In this document: positions 31,961 to 36,299 of the stretch, one piece after another | Layout: each line of letters opens with the position of its first letter | Position numbering within the stretch: position 1 is the stretch's first letter | Origin: Pelagibacteraceae bacterium AG-313-A04 | GTDB taxonomy: Bacteria; Pseudomonadota; Alphaproteobacteria; Pelagibacterales; Pelagibacteraceae | DNA length: 36,299 bases | Direction of reading: 5' to 3' | Assembly: GCA_003284275.1 (NCBI GenBank) | Contig: QBVU01000008.1 | Location: 1-36,299, forward strand | Position numbers and translations under genes: made by a program | Notes under the pieces: generated by a model | The model's input: only the letters and a program-made list of their open reading frames with translations | What the model was told of the DNA's origin: nothing | Database searches by the model: none

Positions 31961-33337
31961 ATGAAAAAATGGAGTTTAAATAGTTGGACAAAATACCCTG
32001 CTAAACATCTACCTGTTTATCAGGATAAAGAGGAACTTAATTTAGTTTTAAACAAAATTAAGAAATATCCTCCTTTAGTTTTTGCTGGAGAGTCTAGATC
32101 TCTAAAAAAATCTTTAGCAGAAGTTGCTGAGGGCAAAGCATTTTTACTACAAGGAGGAGATTGTGCAGAAAGCTTTGCTGAATTTCATCCAGACAATATA
32201 AGAGATACTTTTAAAGTTCTTTTACAAATGTCTTTAGTTTTAACAGCATCAGCCTCCGTGCCTGTGGTAAAAGTTGGTAGGATCGCTGGACAATTTTCGA
32301 AACCTAGGAGCGCACCAATTGAAAAAAAAGATGGTAAAGAATTACCAAGTTATCTTGGCGACAACATTAATGGAATGGAATTTACTGAAAAAGCTAGAAT
32401 TCCAGATGCAAAAAGATTATTTAGAGCATACTCTCAATCAGCATCTACTTTAAATTTATTAAGAGCTTTTTCTCAAGGAGGATTTGCTGATCTAAGGCAA
32501 GTTCATTTGTGGAATTTGGGATTTATTAAAGACAAAACAAAAGGTAAATATAAAGATATAGAAGACAAGATTAGTGACTCACTTGCTTTTATGGAGGCTT
32601 GTGGAGTTAATCCAGATACTAACAGAAGATTAAGAACTGTAAATTTTTATACCTCACACGAAGCCTTACATTTACCTTTCGAGGAGTCTATGACGCGTGT
32701 TGACTCAACAACTGGCGAATATCACGACACATCAGCTCATTTTGTATGGATAGGAGATAGAACAAGGCAGCCTGATGGAGCACATGTAGAATTTTGTAGA
32801 GGTATCAAAAATCCTATAGGTCTAAAATGTGGTCCTACATTAAAACCAGAAGAATTAATTAATTTATGTAATATTCTAAATCCTGATAATGAAGCCGGAA
32901 GATTAACATTAATTTCAAGATTTGGAGCAGATAATGTCCAAAAGTATTTACCGAAATTAATGCAAACAATAAAAAAAGAAGGTCTTAAAGTTATTTGGTC
33001 TTGTGATCCAATGCATGGTAATACAATTAAAGCAGCTACAGGATTTAAAACTAGGCCTTTTGAAAGCGTCTTAAAAGAAGTAAAAAATTTCTTTGCAGTT
33101 AGCCAAGCAGAAAAAAGTTATGCTGGCGGACTACATATCGAGATGACTGGTCAAGATGTTACTGAATGTACAGGTGGAGCTCAAAAAATCTCTGAGCAAG
33201 ATCTCTCTAGTAGATACAGGACTCACTGTGATCCAAGATTAAATGCAGATCAAGCTTTAGAGCTAGCTTTCTTAATTTCTGAAGAAATAAAGAAAAACAC
33301 AAAAATATCAAACAAAATTATTCAAGCCGCGTCTTAA
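31961..33337 (+). CDS. Class II 3-deoxy-7-phosphoheptulonate (DAHP) synthase
   Basis: The 458-residue enzyme condenses phosphoenolpyruvate and erythrose 4-phosphate as the first step of aromatic amino acid synthesis. It has the class II hallmarks: [18 protein letters not shown] at the N-terminus, [11 protein letters not shown] with the metal-binding Cys, [28 protein letters not shown], then [10 protein letters not shown] with a metal His and [15 protein letters not shown] with a metal Glu. Length matches the family. ATG 31961 is used; a TTG two codons earlier is also in frame. The gene is not adjacent to other aro genes. Confidence 0.94.
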   Translation: MKKWSLNSWTKYPAKHLPVYQDKEELNLVLNKIKKYPPLVFAGESRSLKKSLAEVAEGKAFLLQGGDCAESFAEFHPDNIRDTFKVLLQMSLVLTASASVPVVKVGRIAGQFSKPRSAPIEKKDGKELPSYLGDNINGMEFTEKARIPDAKRLFRAYSQSASTLNLLRAFSQGGFADLRQVHLWNLGFIKDKTKGKYKDIEDKISDSLAFMEACGVNPDTNRRLRTVNFYTSHEALHLPFEESMTRVDSTTGEYHDTSAHFVWIGDRTRQPDGAHVEFCRGIKNPIGLKCGPTLKPEELINLCNILNPDNEAGRLTLISRFGADNVQKYLPKLMQTIKKEGLKVIWSCDPMHGNTIKAATGFKTRPFESVLKEVKNFFAVSQAEKSYAGGLHIEMTGQDVTECTGGAQKISEQDLSSRYRTHCDPRLNADQALELAFLISEEIKKNTKISNKIIQAAS

Positions 33338-33358
33338 TAATTATTGTAATTATTAAGA
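33332..33358. terminator. 12-bp AT-rich hairpin after the DAHP synthase gene
   Basis: TCTTAATAATTA (33332-33343), loop TTG and TAATTATTAAGA (33347-33358) form a perfect 12-bp stem that begins over the stop codon. No T-run follows; it may be a weak terminator or an mRNA end protector. The 53-bp gap then leads to nadE. Confidence 0.4.
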
Positions 33359-33390
33359 TCAAACCTTAAAAGAGAGGCAAGGTATTAATT

Positions 33391-34128
33391 ATGGATGTAA
33401 AAAAAAGAGCTAAAGTAATAATCGACTGGATAGACAACTATTGTAAAAATGCTTCTTATAAGCCAAAATCTTTAGTAGTAGGAATATCTGGAGGAATTGA
33501 CTCTTCTGTAGTTAGTGCTTTATGTGCAAAAACTGGTAGAAAAACAATTGTGTTAACAATGCCAATTAAACAAATTAAATCTCAACATGATTTAAGTTTG
33601 ACACATGCCAAATGGTTAAAACATAAATATGAAAATGTTGAACACCATTTGTTGGAGATGGATAAAATCTTTAACTCATTTTCTCAAGTTTTAAATAAAT
33701 TTGATAATGAACATGGATATGCAAACTCAAGAGCAAGGTTGAGAATGGCGACTTTATACCAAGTTGCAGCAGCAAATAATGGAATTGTTGTTGGAACAGG
33801 TAACAAAGTTGAAGATTTTGGCGTTGGTTTTTATACTAAATATGGTGATGGTGGGGTTGATATTTCCCCTATAGCTGACTGTAGTAAATCTCAAGTGTGG
33901 GAGTTAGGCAGACATCTCGGTGTGTCAGAAGAAATAATTAATGCTCAACCCACTGATGGTCTATGGAATGATGGAAGAAACGATGTAGAACAACTTGGTA
34001 TGAGTTACGCAGATTTAGAGAAAGCTATGGAAAATAAAGACGATCCAAACTATCAAAAATATTTAGAAATAAGAGAGAAAAACTTACACAAGATGAAACC
34101 GATACCGGTATGCACATTTAATGAATAA
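33391..34128 (+). CDS. nadE: NAD+ synthetase (ammonia-type)
   Basis: The 245-residue enzyme amidates deamido-NAD in the last step of NAD synthesis. The PP-loop SGGIDSSVVSALC is the ATP-pyrophosphatase signature. Further family stretches are YANSRARLRMATLY, VVGTGNKVED, KYGDGGVDISPIADCSKS and PTDGLWNDGRND. No glutaminase domain is fused, so it should use free ammonia or a separate amidotransferase. GAGAGGCAAGG before ATG 33391 offers a ribosome site. It overlaps cysS by 8 bases, implying coupled translation. Confidence 0.93.
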   Translation: MDVKKRAKVIIDWIDNYCKNASYKPKSLVVGISGGIDSSVVSALCAKTGRKTIVLTMPIKQIKSQHDLSLTHAKWLKHKYENVEHHLLEMDKIFNSFSQVLNKFDNEHGYANSRARLRMATLYQVAAANNGIVVGTGNKVEDFGVGFYTKYGDGGVDISPIADCSKSQVWELGRHLGVSEEIINAQPTDGLWNDGRNDVEQLGMSYADLEKAMENKDDPNYQKYLEIREKNLHKMKPIPVCTFNE

Positions 34129-35470
34129 CTTAAAATTAACAAATTCTCTAACAAGAAAAAAAGAAGTATTTAAGCCAAATAATATAAAAAAGATTTCTTT
34201 ATATGCTTGTGGCCCGACTGTATATGACAGTCCCCATGTAGGTAATGCAAGAACACTTGTAGTGTTTGATGTTTTGTTTAGAGTTTTAAAGGTTCTCTAC
34301 AATTCAAATGTAACGTACGTAAGAAATATTACTGATGTAGATGACAAGATAGTAGAAGCTTCTAAAAATAATAAAGAAAATATAAACGAAATTACTAATA
34401 GGGTGATTAAAATTTTTCATGAAAATTGCAAAAGTTTAAACTGTTTAAAACCAACGATAGAGCCAAAAGCCACAGAACATGTAAAAGAAATGATTGAAAT
34501 GACATCTTCATTAATCAAAAAGGGATTTGCCTACGAAAATAAAAACCATGTTTTTTTTGCTGTAACCAAATTTAAAGATTATGGAAAATTATCAAACAAA
34601 AATTTAGATGAGCTAAAAGCAGGGAGTAGAATAGAAATTTCTGATTTAAAAAAAAATCCAATGGACTTTGTTTTGTGGAAGCCTTCAAATGAAAAAGACC
34701 CTGGTTGGGAGTCACCTTGGGGAAGAGGTAGACCGGGCTGGCATCTTGAATGTTCAGCAATGAGTGAAAAATACCTTGGTAAAAATTTAGATATTCATGG
34801 CGGTGGTCTTGATTTAATTTTTCCTCATCATGAAAATGAGATAGCCCAATCTTGTTGTAACAATAATACGAAAAACTTTGCAAATTATTGGGTTCATAAC
34901 GGATTTGTAACCATTAATAAAGAAAAGATGTCAAAGTCTTTAGGCAATATAATTTCTATAACTGATGCAACTAAAAAATATTCCGGTCAGGTCGTTAGGT
35001 TAGCATTATTGAGCGCTCACTACAGTCAACCACTAGATTGGAATAATAAACTTTTAGAAAATCAACGAACAACCATTGAAAAATGGTATCAATTGTATGA
35101 AAAAAATAATGAAGAAATACCTTTGAAAGAGATAGACATGTTACTAGATGATTTAAATACTCCTGGTTTCATTGCTAAAATTCACGAACTTTATGCAAAA
35201 GCAAACAAAGGTGACGAAAAAAGTAAAAAATTTTTTAATAGTGCTTGTAAATTAATTGGTTTATTTGATTTAACAAAAAACGAGTGGGAAGAGTTTAAAA
35301 AAGTAGATAAAGATATTTCAGAAGAATTTATTGAAAAAAAAATTAAAGAAAGATTGGAAGCAAAACAAAAAGGAGATTATAAGCTTGCTGATAAAATAAG
35401 AGTTGAACTAGCAAGCAAAGGAGTAATCATTGAGGATAAAAAAGAACAGACAACTTGGAAATTTAAATGA
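34121..35470 (+). CDS. cysS: Cysteinyl-tRNA synthetase
   Basis: The 449-residue class I synthetase charges tRNA-Cys. The N-terminal LYACGPTVYDSPHVGNART contains the zinc Cys30 and the HIGH-type motif as HVGN. GRPGWHLECSAM and the nearby HGGGLDLIFPHHENE complete the zinc and cysteine site. KMSKSLGN is the KMSKS loop. The C-terminal helical region (KQKGDYKLADKIRVELASKG) is the normal anticodon-side domain. Its stop overlaps the next start as ATGA, linking it to cimA. Confidence 0.95.
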   Translation: MNNLKLTNSLTRKKEVFKPNNIKKISLYACGPTVYDSPHVGNARTLVVFDVLFRVLKVLYNSNVTYVRNITDVDDKIVEASKNNKENINEITNRVIKIFHENCKSLNCLKPTIEPKATEHVKEMIEMTSSLIKKGFAYENKNHVFFAVTKFKDYGKLSNKNLDELKAGSRIEISDLKKNPMDFVLWKPSNEKDPGWESPWGRGRPGWHLECSAMSEKYLGKNLDIHGGGLDLIFPHHENEIAQSCCNNNTKNFANYWVHNGFVTINKEKMSKSLGNIISITDATKKYSGQVVRLALLSAHYSQPLDWNNKLLENQRTTIEKWYQLYEKNNEEIPLKEIDMLLDDLNTPGFIAKIHELYAKANKGDEKSKKFFNSACKLIGLFDLTKNEWEEFKKVDKDISEEFIEKKIKERLEAKQKGDYKLADKIRVELASKGVIIEDKKEQTTWKFK

Positions 35471-36299
35471 GTAAAGAAAAAATATATATATTTGATACCA
35501 CTTTAAGAGACGGAGCTCAGACAGAAGGCGTTGATTTCTCAATTGAAGATAAAAATAAAATAGCAAAAGTTTTATCAGACATAGGTGTTGATTATGTGGA
35601 GGGAGGATGGCCTGGGGCAAATCCTGTTGATACAAAATTTTTTTCTAGCCCACCCAAAATGCAACAAACTTTATTTACTGCATTCGGTATGACTAAAAAA
35701 ACTGGTCGAAGTGCGGATAACGATCCCGGTTTAGCTTCATTAATGAATGCGAATACACCAGCAGTTTGTGTAGTAGGAAAATCCTGGGATTTTCATGTAA
35801 AAGTTGCTTTAGGAATTCAAAAAGAAGAAAATTTAGAAAATATCAAAGAAACAGCAAAACATTTTGTTAAAAACAAGAAAGAATTTTTGTTTGATGCAGA
35901 ACATTTTTTTGATGGTTATAAGGCTAATCCAGAATATGCAATTGACTGCTTAAAGCAAGCTTACGATAATGGTGCTAGATGGGTTGTATTATGTGATACT
36001 AATGGTGGCACATTACCGAATGAGGTTAGAGAAATTGTTACAAAAGTTTCAAAAATAATACCTGGAAACAATCTTGGAATTCATGCGCATAACGATACAG
36101 AAAATGCTGTGGCTAATTCTTTAGCTGCAGTTGAAAGCGGCGTGAGACATATTCAAGGAACTATTAATGGTTTAGGTGAGAGATGTGGCAATGCAAATTT
36201 GATGTCAATTATTCCTAACTTATGTTTAAAAAAATCTTTTAGCGATAAGTATGAAATTAACATTAAAAAAGAAAAACTTTCTTCATTAACTGAATGTTC
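35467..36299 (+). CDS. cimA: Citramalate synthase (3' partial)
   Basis: The 277 residues visible before the right edge form most of the HMG-like TIM barrel. FDTTLRDGAQTEGVDFSIED is the catalytic N-terminal signature, VEGGWPGANPVDTKFF is the CimA-specific segment (LeuA has a different loop), and GIHAHNDTENAVANS supplies metal His residues. INGLGERCGNANL follows. CimA makes (R)-citramalate from pyruvate and acetyl-CoA for a threonine-independent isoleucine route. The regulatory C-terminal domain lies beyond the window. It overlaps cysS by 4 bases (ATGA). Confidence 0.9.
   Translation, partial: MSKEKIYIFDTTLRDGAQTEGVDFSIEDKNKIAKVLSDIGVDYVEGGWPGANPVDTKFFSSPPKMQQTLFTAFGMTKKTGRSADNDPGLASLMNANTPAVCVVGKSWDFHVKVALGIQKEENLENIKETAKHFVKNKKEFLFDAEHFFDGYKANPEYAIDCLKQAYDNGARWVVLCDTNGGTLPNEVREIVTKVSKIIPGNNLGIHAHNDTENAVANSLAAVESGVRHIQGTINGLGERCGNANLMSIIPNLCLKKSFSDKYEINIKKEKLSSLTEC

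Noticed and set aside
35408-35635. Minus-strand frame across the cysS-cimA junction
   Set aside because: It lies over two well-supported genes on the other strand and has no recognisable protein features.

Overview
The window looks like a stretch of core chromosome from a SAR11-type alphaproteobacterium (Pelagibacterales). The base composition is very AT-rich and nearly every base is coding. Genes abut or overlap by a few bases, TTG and GTG starts are common, and gene order and protein motifs fit Pelagibacter (SpeD-SpeE fusion, class II DAHP synthase, ProX/ProW betaine uptake, alphaproteobacterial Zur/Znu). This assignment is inference from composition and gene content; no rRNA or other phylogenetic marker is present. 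I saw no tRNA, rRNA, CRISPR array, insertion sequence, prophage or toxin-antitoxin locus.

Layout, 1-13.5 kb. The window opens inside a fused S-adenosylmethionine decarboxylase/aminopropyltransferase gene (polyamine synthesis), coupled to a Nit-type amidohydrolase. Surface-glycan genes follow: a DUF6165 protein, a GT9 heptosyltransferase-like enzyme and a GT4 glycosyltransferase. Next come a thioredoxin-fold protein, a gamma-carbonic anhydrase-like protein and a secreted heparin-lyase-I-like protein. A minus-strand operon carries a 3-hydroxyisobutyrate-dehydrogenase-like reductase, a PNPOx-like flavoprotein and a ROK sugar kinase. It is divergent from an MFS transporter, with only 2 bases between the two start codons. 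Then come rpoZ, dusA, a TauE/SafE exporter and, convergently, a phosphomannomutase/phosphoglucomutase.

Layout, 13.5-25.6 kb. The largest regulatory gap (186 bp) holds a good promoter and two sites resembling tandem NrdR boxes ahead of nrdA-nrdB. A methyltransferase and a GSDH-type sugar dehydrogenase follow in the same operon. The zinc-uptake locus has znuA divergent from znuC-znuB-zur, with two perfect Zur-type palindromes between them. Two closely related glycine-betaine binding proteins and one ProW permease follow, without an adjacent ATPase. On the minus strand a homocysteine methyltransferase and a two-helix small membrane protein sit downstream of prpB-prpC.

Layout, 25.6-36.3 kb. The minus-strand run gph-lysE-prpB-prpC links phosphoglycolate phosphatase, an exporter and the 2-methylcitrate pathway. 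On the plus strand are a GlmU reduced to its acetyltransferase half, glmS, a short beta-carbonic-anhydrase-like protein, class II DAHP synthase, nadE, cysS and the start of citramalate synthase (cimA), which runs off the window.

Overall this is ordinary streamlined housekeeping DNA. I did not find a clearly new biological system. The points most worth a second look are the Zur and NrdR operator layouts, the altered Zur ligand set, the truncated GlmU, the duplicated betaine-binding proteins without an ATPase, the long palindrome in a 41-bp divergent gap, and the small membrane protein in the prpC-methyltransferase operon.
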